DNA from: Pseudoalteromonas sp. XMcav2-N | GTDB lineage: Bacteria; Pseudomonadota; Gammaproteobacteria; Enterobacterales; Alteromonadaceae | Assembly (NCBI RefSeq): GCF_024124545.1 | Contig: NZ_JAMXSF010000004.1 | Location: forward strand, 186,001 to 250,000 | Reading direction: 5' to 3' | DNA: 64,000 nt | Shown: piece by piece, positions 47,610 through 56,008 of the stretch | Layout: every line of letters begins with the position of its first letter | Position numbering within the stretch: position 1 is the first letter of the stretch | Translations under genes and position numbers: made by a program | The notes under the pieces: model-generated | The model's input: the letters and a program-made list of their open reading frames with translations, nothing else | The model's database searches: none | What the model was told of the DNA's origin: nothing

Positions 47610-48839
47610 CTAGTGCAGGATACGGGCACGAATAGTGCCTTCAACCGCACTCAGCTCTTTTAATGCAACTTCGGAATGATCGCTGTCCACATCAATCACC
47701 ACGTAACCAATGCTTTCGTCGGTTTGCAGGTATTGGGCTGCGATGTTGATACCATGCTGTGCAAACGCCTGGTTAATTTGTGTCAATACGCCAGGGCGGT
47801 TCTCATGCACGTGCAACAGGCGACTGCGGTTAGATAGCTCAGGGAGTGATACTTCAGGGAAGTTCACCGCCGTAACTGTTGAGCCATTGTCAGAGTACTT
47901 GGTCAGTTTACCGGCAACTTCGATACCAATGTTTTCCTGCGCTTCCTGAGTAGAGCCTCCGACGTGTGGCGTTAGGATCACATTGTCGAATTGGCGCAGT
48001 GGCGAGACAAACTCCTCATCATTAGACTTGGGCTCGACAGGGAATACGTCAATGGCTGCACCTGATAGCTTACCTGCACTGAGTGCTTCTGCCAGTGCAT
48101 CGATATCTACGACGGTACCGCGTGAGGCATTGATCAAAATGGCACCTTGCTTCATTACTTCCAGCTCAGCCATACCGATCAGGTTCTTGGTTTGCGACGT
48201 TTCTGGTACGTGTAAACTCACCACATCAGCCCGTTGCAATAGCTGAGTTAAACTCTGAACCTGCTGCGCATTGCCTAAGGTGAGTTTATCTTCGATGTCG
48301 TAGAACTCGACCTTCATGCCGATGTTTTCAGCCATGATCCCCAGCTGCGTCCCTATATGACCATACCCTATGATCCCCAGCGTTTTACCGCGTGCTTCAT
48401 AGGAGCCGATAGCTGATTTGAACCATTCACCGCGGTGTGCCATGGCGTTGCGTTTTGGAATGCCCCGCAATAGCAGCAGGATCTCACCGAGTACCAGCTC
48501 TGCCACCGAGCGCGTATTAGAAAATGGTGCATTAAATACGGCAATACCGCGTTTTTTAGCTGCGTCCAGGTCAACCTGATTAGTGCCAATACAGAAGCAG
48601 CCAACCGCAACCAGCTTTTCTGCAGCTTCCAGTACGGCTTCACTCAGGTGAGTACGGGAGCGGATCCCGACAAAGTGGACATTCTTAATCCGCTCAATCA
48701 GTTCACTTTCAGGTAGCGATGTCTTCACGTACTCGATATTGCTATAACCGTTGCGTTTGAGTGTTTCAACTGCGCTTTGGTGTACGCCTTCCAACAATAA
48801 AATGCGAATTTTGTCCTTTGACAACGATACCTTACTCAT
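47610..48839 (-). CDS. serA: D-3-phosphoglycerate dehydrogenase
   Basis: First step of serine synthesis: 3-phosphoglycerate to 3-phosphohydroxypyruvate. The 409-residue protein has the same layout as E. coli SerA (410): NAD domain with GYGHIGTQLG near residue 158, catalytic Arg/Glu/His (ASRGTVVD, LTPHVGGS) and a C-terminal ACT domain (about 335-409, VLTQINQAFAQHGINIAAQYLQ) for serine feedback. AGGAATAAGTC precedes the ATG; rpiA lies 12 bases upstream on the same strand. Confidence 0.97.
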   Translation of the reverse strand: MSKVSLSKDKIRILLLEGVHQSAVETLKRNGYSNIEYVKTSLPESELIERIKNVHFVGIRSRTHLSEAVLEAAEKLVAVGCFCIGTNQVDLDAAKKRGIAVFNAPFSNTRSVAELVLGEILLLLRGIPKRNAMAHRGEWFKSAIGSYEARGKTLGIIGYGHIGTQLGIMAENIGMKVEFYDIEDKLTLGNAQQVQSLTQLLQRADVVSLHVPETSQTKNLIGMAELEVMKQGAILINASRGTVVDIDALAEALSAGKLSGAAIDVFPVEPKSNDEEFVSPLRQFDNVILTPHVGGSTQEAQENIGIEVAGKLTKYSDNGSTVTAVNFPEVSLPELSNRSRLLHVHENRPGVLTQINQAFAQHGINIAAQYLQTDESIGYVVIDVDSDHSEVALKELSAVEGTIRARILH

Positions 48840-48851
48840 GACTTATTCCTG

Positions 48852-49505
48852 TTACTTAATTTGTGGCCCCTCTGGGGTACCTGTAATGACGATGTTGGCG
48901 CCGCGCTGAGCGAACAAGCCATTGGTGACAACACCGACGATTTGATTAATTTTTTCTTCCAGTTCAGCTGCCTGGGTGATGGACAGACCATGCACGTCTA
49001 AAATCACGTTACCATTGTCCGTCACGACGCCCTGACGATAGACAGGATCGCCCCCCAGCTTGAGTAACTCACGCGCCACATAGCTGCGTGCCATTGGGAT
49101 CACTTCAACCGGTAAAGGGAACTGACCCAGTACGTCAACATGCTTAGTGTTGTCGACGATACAGATAAACTGTCTGGCAACCGCTGCAACAATCTTCTCG
49201 CGAGTCAGTGCTGCACCACCACCTTTGATCATCTGGTTGTGCGCATTGATTTCATCCGCCCCATCCACATAGATGTCCAGCTCAGAGACATCATTGAGCT
49301 CAAACACCTCGATCCCCAGCGCCTTCAGCTTTTCTGTGGAAGCTTCTGAGCTTGAAACCGCCCCTTTAATAGTATCTTTGACACTGCCTAATGCATCGAT
49401 AAAGTGGTTTACGGTGGAACCTGTACCCACACCAACAACTGTACCAGCTTCGACATATTGTAGTGCCGCCCAGGCAGCTGCTTTTTTCATTTCATCTTGA
49501 GTCAT
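48852..49505 (-). CDS. rpiA: Ribose-5-phosphate isomerase A
   Basis: Interconverts ribose 5-phosphate and ribulose 5-phosphate. The 217-residue protein has [15 protein letters not shown] near residue 20, the catalytic-Asp loop [25 protein letters not shown] near residue 81 and [14 protein letters not shown] near the end. It heads a conserved rpiA-serA pair and is the likely first gene of their transcript. Confidence 0.96.
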   Translation of the reverse strand: MTQDEMKKAAAWAALQYVEAGTVVGVGTGSTVNHFIDALGSVKDTIKGAVSSSEASTEKLKALGIEVFELNDVSELDIYVDGADEINAHNQMIKGGGAALTREKIVAAVARQFICIVDNTKHVDVLGQFPLPVEVIPMARSYVARELLKLGGDPVYRQGVVTDNGNVILDVHGLSITQAAELEEKINQIVGVVTNGLFAQRGANIVITGTPEGPQIK

Positions 49506-49651
49506 AACGCGATCACTGTTTTAGTTAATTATTGGTTCGCAATTATACGCCCAAAGCGCAAAAAAGTATGCCAGATGCCTTTAATCGGAGAATTTATGAT
49601 CTGGCACTTATGTGATGAATCAGTAGTGGGAAAAATACATTATCAATGCGT

Positions 49652-50269
49652 TCACCACTGATAGCATTTTTGCGGCGTGATTATGGTTGGTAAGGGCACG
49701 TCCCAGGCCTCTGTTGGCAATGCCGGGACTTTCTGACAGTCATGTGCCAGGCCAATTAACTTTGGTTGTTGCCAGTTTTCACGATAATAACGCGCCAGCG
49801 TGCGATCATAGTAGCCACCTCCCATACCGAGGCGATTGCCAGCGTCGTCAAACGCCACCAAAGGAAGCAGTAAATAGTCTAACTGCGCCAGTGGGCAAAT
49901 TTGGCTACAATTTAATTCAGGCTCTAAGATAGCATAGCGATTCTGCCTCATGGGTGAGTTTTTTTCATACTTCTGAAACAGCAAAGTGACCCCGCTAAAG
50001 GGGTGGATTACAGGGAGGAAAAGCGTCGCACCTTTGGACCAAAGTGATTGAATTAAAAGGTTAGTTCTGAGTTCCCCATCGTTCTCCAGATAGATCCCGA
50101 TCCGGGCCTCTTTGGGGAAGTTTATGTGTTGAATAAAATTAATATTTAATTTTTCTTCTGCATCTTTCTGCTGTAGTTCTGAAAGTCCATTACGAATTTT
50201 TCTAATGTTTTTTCTAATTTCCTTTCTGATACTTGCAGTATCTTCATCTAAACGTGAATTTATTTTCAT
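49652..50269 (-). CDS. fau: 5-formyltetrahydrofolate cyclo-ligase
   Basis: ATP-dependent conversion of 5-formyl-THF to 5,10-methenyl-THF. The 205-residue protein has the basic N-terminal helix (IRKEIRKNIRKIRNGL), LLLPLVAFDDAGNRLGMGGGYYDRTL with the ATP/folate loop, and a closing WDVPLPTIITP. In many gammaproteobacteria the 6S RNA gene lies immediately upstream, but here the upstream gene overlaps by one base and I see no 6S RNA in the window. This gene has more AT-rich codons in its first third than its neighbours. Confidence 0.92.
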   Translation of the reverse strand: MKINSRLDEDTASIRKEIRKNIRKIRNGLSELQQKDAEEKLNINFIQHINFPKEARIGIYLENDGELRTNLLIQSLWSKGATLFLPVIHPFSGVTLLFQKYEKNSPMRQNRYAILEPELNCSQICPLAQLDYLLLPLVAFDDAGNRLGMGGGYYDRTLARYYRENWQQPKLIGLAHDCQKVPALPTEAWDVPLPTIITPQKCYQW

Positions 50270-50805
50270 TACATGGGTACCAACTCAGGGAAAGCGAGGC
50301 TGATGCCCAGAACGACCAGCAACAACACTAATAGTGATAGCAGAATATATAAGAGTTTTTTAGATCGTTTAGGAGGCTCACTGTCCAGTTCAAATTCGCT
50401 GAACAGGGATTCGTCTTCCCATTCATCGTCTTCACTTTGCTCATTCTGTACCTGCTTACCGTCGATACGTTGTTCAAGCTCATCCAGTTTTTCTTCAATG
50501 CGGATCAGGCTGCTGGTGATGTAATCCAGAGCATCAAATACGCGCTCATTCGCAGCGCTTTGAGCGACTCCTGCGCCTGGTGAGGCTTGTGATTGTAATT
50601 TGCTCTGGATCCCATACATTGTAAGTAATTTTGCCTGCTTCAGACACTTTTGTTTGTCTGCGGGACCAAACAAGGGTTTACCTGAGGTAAAGTCGGTGAC
50701 CTTTTGTTCCGGTACTTTTAACTTGGCTGCGAGTTGCTCTATGGCTGCCTGGTTGTCGGAACCGGGCTTAAAACCAGAAAACACAACGCGAAATTGCTCG
50801 CTCAT
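50269..50805 (-). CDS. Single-pass membrane protein, unknown function
   Basis: This 178-residue protein has a small N-terminal globular domain (residues about 5-70, FRVVFSGFKPGSD...LLTMYGIQSKL), then a charged linker with a heptad-like segment (SSLIRIEEKLDELEQRI), an acidic stretch and one C-terminal membrane helix (LLYILLSLLVLLLVVLGISLAF). It is thus tail-anchored with the bulk in the cytosol. GAGGAAACCTC lies before the ATG. It overlaps fau by one base and should be co-transcribed. I do not recognise the family. Confidence 0.75.
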   Translation of the reverse strand: MSEQFRVVFSGFKPGSDNQAAIEQLAAKLKVPEQKVTDFTSGKPLFGPADKQKCLKQAKLLTMYGIQSKLQSQASPGAGVAQSAANERVFDALDYITSSLIRIEEKLDELEQRIDGKQVQNEQSEDDEWEDESLFSEFELDSEPPKRSKKLLYILLSLLVLLLVVLGISLAFPELVPM

Positions 50806-50986
50806 GAGGTTTCCTCACTATCTGTACTTCAGGCCCACGGCTCACTCTGAACCCTGCGGATTGTTGTTAACTTATTGCTGAGTAAGCAGAATAAAAACAT
50901 GGGCATCGTCAATTGTTGTTTTGAGTATACCTAACTTTTCCAATCTGTGTGTGAAGTTATCTGTGCGCGTCGCAAGGGAAAGAAAA

Positions 50987-51009
50987 ACGGCGCCTCAGTT
51001 GGGCGCCGT
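50987..51009 (-). terminator. Terminator of the S10 peptidase gene
   Basis: On the minus strand ACGGCGCC and GGCGCCGT pair around a seven-base loop and lead into TTTTCTTTCC. It lies 21 bases after the stop codon. Confidence 0.85.
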
Positions 51010-51030
51010 ATTGTCGTGATTCAGCTAGGA

Positions 51031-52557
51031 TCAATATTTCGCTGCCTGGTTATATTTGAGCGAGTCTGTAATGAACGCTCGTAAGTCCTGATTGGCCTGA
51101 GTCAGGTCTGGGCGACGCAGATACATCATGTGGCCTGAACGATAACCCTTAAAACGTAATCTGTCCTGCATTTTTCCGCTGGGATCCAGGTGCCAGAGGT
51201 TGTACTTGCCATCAAAGTAGTTGGTGGCACCATCATAGTAACCTGATTGCACCATCACGTTCAGGTATGGATTTTTCGCCATTGACAATCGCAGTTGTTC
51301 ACCCACCTCATTATTGCTGCGGTCCCAGGGGCGTACGTCACCAAACATGTTGTATTTTATGTCGGTTTTATAATTCAGCTCGGAGCGGAAATAATGATTG
51401 ATGGCTGGTGTAAATGCGTGCAACCAGGCATCTAATTCTGGCCAGTAATCTGGGCCTTCACCTGCTTCTCGTTTATCAATCCCCAGGTAACGTGAGTCCA
51501 GACGGCCGACAGTATAACCCCGTTCGCGTAACAACTCTTTCCAGAAAGCATGGTTGGGAATGTCGAGGTTATTCTGCAGAACGAACTGCTCCGATAGCCC
51601 ACTGAAGTGCGCAACTTTTCTAGCTACTTCCCGGCGTGTCTGCTCACTCAACATCGCTCCTTTGGCCAAAGCGGGCAGGTAATAGTCTAACGTATACGCT
51701 TCTACCTGCTTAAGTACGCTCAGCAGGTCCTGGTTTTGCAGCTCTTCAGAGAGCGCATTGTGATACCAGGCCGTCGCAGCAAAGTATGGCAAGCGGTTAG
51801 CACTTTTCACTGGCCCTTGTCGTTTAATGCCAATATCCGTCGGAGAAACCAGTACGACGCCATTGAGAAATAGCCACTGCTTGTTTTGTAGCTGATGGGC
51901 TAAACCAGAAACACGGGTCGTTCCATAGCTTTCTCCGATCAGAAACTTCGGAGACAGTGCGCGGTCATGACGGTTAATAAAAGTATTCAGCCAGCCCGCT
52001 AGATATTCCACATCGGCATTGACACCAAAAAAGCGTTTTTGCAGAGTTTGCTTGTCTGCCATCGAACCATCTTGCTCGGGTAATACACGCGAATAACCTG
52101 TATTAACTGGATTCACAAACAGGATATCTGCCACATCCAGCACGGAATCCGGATTGTCTTTCAAGCCATATGGCTGCATTGGGTAGCCTTCATCGTCTAT
52201 TTTCAGTACCCGAGGACCGGTATAAGCGATGTGCATCCAGACCGAGGCTGAACCCGGTCCGCCATTGAATGAGATCAGTAACGGGCGGGTGGCGGGATCT
52301 TTGACTTTGCTCTTTTTATAGTAAGTGTAATGCAGCGTCGCGATGGGGTGGCCTTCTTTATCCCATACCGGTTGAGTGCCCGTGGTGGCCGTGTAGGCTA
52401 AGCGCGCTCCGTTAAAGGTGCCTTTGTGCTCGGTGACAACCTGGGCATCAATTTGCTGGGTTAACTGACCTTGGGTTTGGGCTTGTGCCAGTCCTGTTTG
52501 CGGCAGCGTGGTAAGCAGGGTCGCAGAAAGAGCGAAAAGTAATGGCTTCAACAACAT
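51031..52557 (-). CDS. Secreted S10 family serine carboxypeptidase
   Basis: This 508-residue protein has a signal peptide (cleavage near GLA-Q, residue 24). It is an alpha/beta hydrolase of peptidase family S10: SFNGGPGSASVW oxyanion region near residue 97, nucleophile Ser in GESYGTTR near residue 210, Asp in SGYYDGATN and His in RSGHMMYL. Such enzymes remove C-terminal residues from peptides in the periplasm or outside the cell, fitting the peptide-feeding habit of marine Alteromonadales. It is a single-gene unit. Confidence 0.92.
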   Translation of the reverse strand: MLLKPLLFALSATLLTTLPQTGLAQAQTQGQLTQQIDAQVVTEHKGTFNGARLAYTATTGTQPVWDKEGHPIATLHYTYYKKSKVKDPATRPLLISFNGGPGSASVWMHIAYTGPRVLKIDDEGYPMQPYGLKDNPDSVLDVADILFVNPVNTGYSRVLPEQDGSMADKQTLQKRFFGVNADVEYLAGWLNTFINRHDRALSPKFLIGESYGTTRVSGLAHQLQNKQWLFLNGVVLVSPTDIGIKRQGPVKSANRLPYFAATAWYHNALSEELQNQDLLSVLKQVEAYTLDYYLPALAKGAMLSEQTRREVARKVAHFSGLSEQFVLQNNLDIPNHAFWKELLRERGYTVGRLDSRYLGIDKREAGEGPDYWPELDAWLHAFTPAINHYFRSELNYKTDIKYNMFGDVRPWDRSNNEVGEQLRLSMAKNPYLNVMVQSGYYDGATNYFDGKYNLWHLDPSGKMQDRLRFKGYRSGHMMYLRRPDLTQANQDLRAFITDSLKYNQAAKY

Positions 52558-52894
52558 ATTCTTTTAATTTTTGATGAAATGAGTCGCGCTATTTAAGACG
52601 GATATGTCGGAGAATTCAAAGAACTTGAGACTAATAGCCAAAAAATAGGCTATGTGTGCCAGGTGTTAATTTTTATAGTTTGATTGGTTTCTTTTTTGTG
52701 TTTTAAATCACGAGAACTGGTGGTGGTTCGGCGCAGGTCTGTTGCTGTCTGTTTACAATTTAATTGAGTCGTGAGTTTTTTTTGTCACAGAAATCGCGTA
52801 TATTTAATCCTTATGTCCGTAGTATGAAAGTATTTAGCACTGTTAAATTCTTGTATCTCTTCCCTTTTCTCGTAGTTTTTAGTAGAGCATAGTA
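52558..52894. other. Intergenic region between S10 peptidase and GGDEF regulator
   Basis: These 337 bases hold the divergent promoters of both genes and are AT-rich. The only structure I see is a small hairpin near 52630-52651 (ATAGCC / GGCTAT). I found no gene. Confidence 0.4.
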
Positions 52895-54130
52895 ATGCAA
52901 AGAGTATTAATCGTCGAAGACAGTAAGGTCGTGCAGCAGATCCTACGCCACCTTGCGTCACAACACCTGGATGTGGAAATTGATTATGCCTGGTCACTGA
53001 AAGAAACCCAGGCATTACTCGAGAGCCAACATTACACCCTGGCACTGGTTGATCTGACCTTACCTGATGCATCGGATGGTGAAGTGGTTCAGCTAACCCT
53101 GAGCCGCAATGTCCCTACGGTGGTACTGACCTCCAAAATAGATGAATACAGTCGTCAGCAAATGCTTGAGATGGGCGTTGTGGACTATGTGATTAAAGAC
53201 AATCGGGATTCCTATTTGTACGCCATCAAATTGGTATCGCGTTTGTTGCGTAACGAGGGGTGCCAGGCGCTGATTGCAGACGACTCCATGATCAGTCGTG
53301 CTGTGATGCGGCAAATGTTGGAAAAGCAACTGTTCACTGTATTTGAGGCTCAAGATGGTGAGCAAGCCCTCAATATGCTCAATGCTAAACCAGAGATAAA
53401 ACTTCTTTTGACCGACTATGCGATGCCGACCATGGATGGCTTTGAGCTGGTCAAAGCTGTGCGAAACAGTCGTGGACGAGATGACCTGGCTATCATAGGT
53501 TTGTCAGGAGCGGGCAGTCACGGTTTGTCTGCAAAATTCATTAAATATGGCGCCAATGACTTTTTGACTAAGCCGTTTATGAATGAAGAGTTCCACTGTC
53601 GTGTAATGCAAACGATGGATCAGCTAAACCTGATTGCGGACATCAAAGAATATGCCCACCGGGATTTTCTGACAGGTCTTTATAACCGTCGTTATTTTTG
53701 CCAGCACATGGATAAGGTACTCAAAAATAAGCCGGATCAGTTTACGCTGGCCTTACTTGACCTGGACCACTTTAAGGCCATCAATGATCAGTATGGTCAC
53801 CTTGGCGGTGATAAAGTCTTGTCTCAGGCTGCTGAATTGCTGAGTAGTTCATTCAACCACTGTTTGGTGGCCCGTGTCGGTGGGGAAGAATTTGCGGTGC
53901 TGATGCCGGGCAATGATCTGGACGTGGCCAAAGACAGTTGTCAGGACTTTAGAGAACGTTTTGCCAATACCCAGTTTATGATCCAGGATGAGTCGCTGCA
54001 CTGCACGCTCAGCGTTGGGATTGCCCGGTGCGATAAAGCGACACTCAGTGATGTTATGCGTGCAGCAGATAATGCACTGTACCGAGCGAAAGAAGCCCAG
54101 CGTAACTGCGTCATGGTCAGTGAAAGCTAA
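52895..54130 (+). CDS. Response regulator with two receiver domains and GGDEF
   Basis: A 411-residue PleD-like regulator. Two receiver domains come first (phospho-acceptors Asp53 and Asp174, the latter in LLLTDYAMPTMDG), then a diguanylate cyclase domain with the active motif GGEEF at 329-333. The RxxD inhibitory site that usually stands five residues before the motif is missing, so product feedback may be absent. It should make cyclic di-GMP upon phosphorylation. No kinase is adjacent. Confidence 0.93.
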   Translation: MQRVLIVEDSKVVQQILRHLASQHLDVEIDYAWSLKETQALLESQHYTLALVDLTLPDASDGEVVQLTLSRNVPTVVLTSKIDEYSRQQMLEMGVVDYVIKDNRDSYLYAIKLVSRLLRNEGCQALIADDSMISRAVMRQMLEKQLFTVFEAQDGEQALNMLNAKPEIKLLLTDYAMPTMDGFELVKAVRNSRGRDDLAIIGLSGAGSHGLSAKFIKYGANDFLTKPFMNEEFHCRVMQTMDQLNLIADIKEYAHRDFLTGLYNRRYFCQHMDKVLKNKPDQFTLALLDLDHFKAINDQYGHLGGDKVLSQAAELLSSSFNHCLVARVGGEEFAVLMPGNDLDVAKDSCQDFRERFANTQFMIQDESLHCTLSVGIARCDKATLSDVMRAADNALYRAKEAQRNCVMVSES

Positions 54131-54154
54131 AGCGGGCGACGCCACATTCAACTT

Positions 54155-54171
54155 TGCACCATTTCAAGTCA
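54155..54171 (+). promoter_or_regulatory. Candidate weak NtrC half-site
   Basis: TGCACC-N5-AAGTCA: one half matches the NtrC consensus TGCACC-N5-GGTGCA well. Its centre lies 30 bases, close to three helical turns, from the stronger site downstream. Confidence 0.35.
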
Positions 54172-54184
54172 GACAACAAACAAG

Positions 54185-54201
54185 CGCACCAGTACGGTGC
54201 G
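54185..54201 (+). promoter_or_regulatory. Candidate NtrC enhancer site
   Basis: CGCACC-AGTAC-GGTGCG differs from the NtrC consensus only at the outer bases. It lies about 98 bases upstream of the start predicted from the sigma-54 element. The same palindrome could also be read as a weak terminator for the GGDEF gene. Confidence 0.55.
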
Positions 54202-54253
54202 TTTGTCCTTTCTAAAACGCGATAATAATATCCTAACTTATTAAAAGCTATAA

Positions 54254-54661
<408 letters not shown>

Positions 54662-54672
54662 GGGGCAAGACG

Positions 54673-55902
54673 ATGGAAAACACGGTAATCGAATTACAAT
54701 TCTCTCTGAACACATTTTACTTTCTGGTCTCCGGCATTCTGGTGATGTGGATGGCTGCGGGATTCGCCATGCTCGAAGCTGGGCTGGTTCGCTCCAAAAA
54801 CACCACTGAAATTCTGACCAAAAATATTGCCCTGTATGCCATTGCCTGCACCATGTTTTTACTGGTCGGCTATAACATTATGTATGTGGATAATGTAGAG
54901 GGCGGAGTGGTGCCTAACTTCGGGGCGTTGATTGGTAGTGCTGCAGCGGATGCGGATCACGCACTGGAATCTGACTTTTTCTTTCAGGTCGTGTTTGTAG
55001 CCACGGCGATGTCGATTGTCTCCGGCGCGGTTGCAGAGCGCATGAAGCTCTGGGCATTTTTGCTGTTTACGGTCGTTCTGACAGGCCTCATCTATCCGAT
55101 TGAGGGATACTGGACATGGGGCGCCGGGTTTTTGTCTGAGCTGGGTTTTGTAGACTTTGCGGGGTCTGCGATTGTGCACGGCGCCGGTGCAGCTGCCGCA
55201 TTGGCGGGGGTATTGCTGCTGGGAGCTCGAAAAGGTAAATATGGTAAGAATGGAGAAATTTATCCAATTCCAGGTTCAAACCTGCCATTGGCAACACTGG
55301 GGACCTTTATTTTATGGATGGGCTGGTTTGGTTTTAATGGCGGCTCTCAGTTGTTTTTGGCTGATAAAAGTAACGCTATCGCCGTCAGTCAGATCATGGT
55401 CAATACCAATGCGGCGGCGGCTGCCGGTGCCATTGCCGCATTGGTGGTGTGCAAACTGATGTGGAAAAAAGCGGATCTGACTATGATCCTAAATGGTGCG
55501 CTGGCGGGCTTGGTCACCATTACGGCAGAGCCTGCGTCACCGACCCCCATATTGGCATGTATCCTCGGCATGTTGGGGGGATCTTTGGTGGTATTCAGCA
55601 TCGTTGCATTGGATAAGCTACGCATTGATGACCCTGTTGGCGCTATCTCGGTGCATGGTGTATGTGGTGCGCTGGGTATTATGATGGTGCCATTCTCCAA
55701 CAGTGACGCCAGCTTTGCGACCCAAGCCATTGGTCTGGTGACTATTCTGGGTTTTGTATTCATTGCGTCATATATCGTCTGGGGTATGATCAAAACGCTG
55801 ATGGGGATCCGAGTCGGGGAAGAAGAAGAGCTCAGTGGCATGGACCAGCATGACTGTGGGATTGATGCTTATCCGGAATTTGTGACCATTCGCAATAAGT
55901 AG
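54673..55902 (+). CDS. amtB: Ammonium transporter
   Basis: This 409-residue inner-membrane channel has about eleven helices. The twin pore histidines are about His169 (SAIVHGAGAA) and His328 (ISVHGVCGA), and the recruitment-site Asp is in VPNFGALIG downstream region. Unlike E. coli AmtB, no long cleavable signal precedes the first helix. It forms the glnK-amtB operon under the presumed sigma-54 promoter and ends in a strong terminator. Confidence 0.96.
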   Translation: MENTVIELQFSLNTFYFLVSGILVMWMAAGFAMLEAGLVRSKNTTEILTKNIALYAIACTMFLLVGYNIMYVDNVEGGVVPNFGALIGSAAADADHALESDFFFQVVFVATAMSIVSGAVAERMKLWAFLLFTVVLTGLIYPIEGYWTWGAGFLSELGFVDFAGSAIVHGAGAAAALAGVLLLGARKGKYGKNGEIYPIPGSNLPLATLGTFILWMGWFGFNGGSQLFLADKSNAIAVSQIMVNTNAAAAAGAIAALVVCKLMWKKADLTMILNGALAGLVTITAEPASPTPILACILGMLGGSLVVFSIVALDKLRIDDPVGAISVHGVCGALGIMMVPFSNSDASFATQAIGLVTILGFVFIASYIVWGMIKTLMGIRVGEEEELSGMDQHDCGIDAYPEFVTIRNK

Positions 55903-55911
55903 GGAAGAAAT

Positions 55912-55946
55912 AACCAAAAAGTGCGGCTCATCGCGCTTTTTGGTTT
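55912..55946 (+). terminator. amtB terminator
   Basis: AACCAAAAAGTGCG and CGCGCTTTTTGGTT pair over 14 bases with one G-U and a GCTCAT loop, giving a T-rich 3' arm. Confidence 0.88.
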
Positions 55947-56008
55947 AAGCGGAAGTTAATCTGAGATAATCTAGCATCCATTAACTCTCAGCAAGCATTC
56001 CATGGGCA

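Noticed and set aside
50806..50986. Possible 6S RNA gene near fau
   Set aside because: The gene pair overlaps by one base, and the upstream leader lacks the long paired arms and central bubble of 6S RNA.
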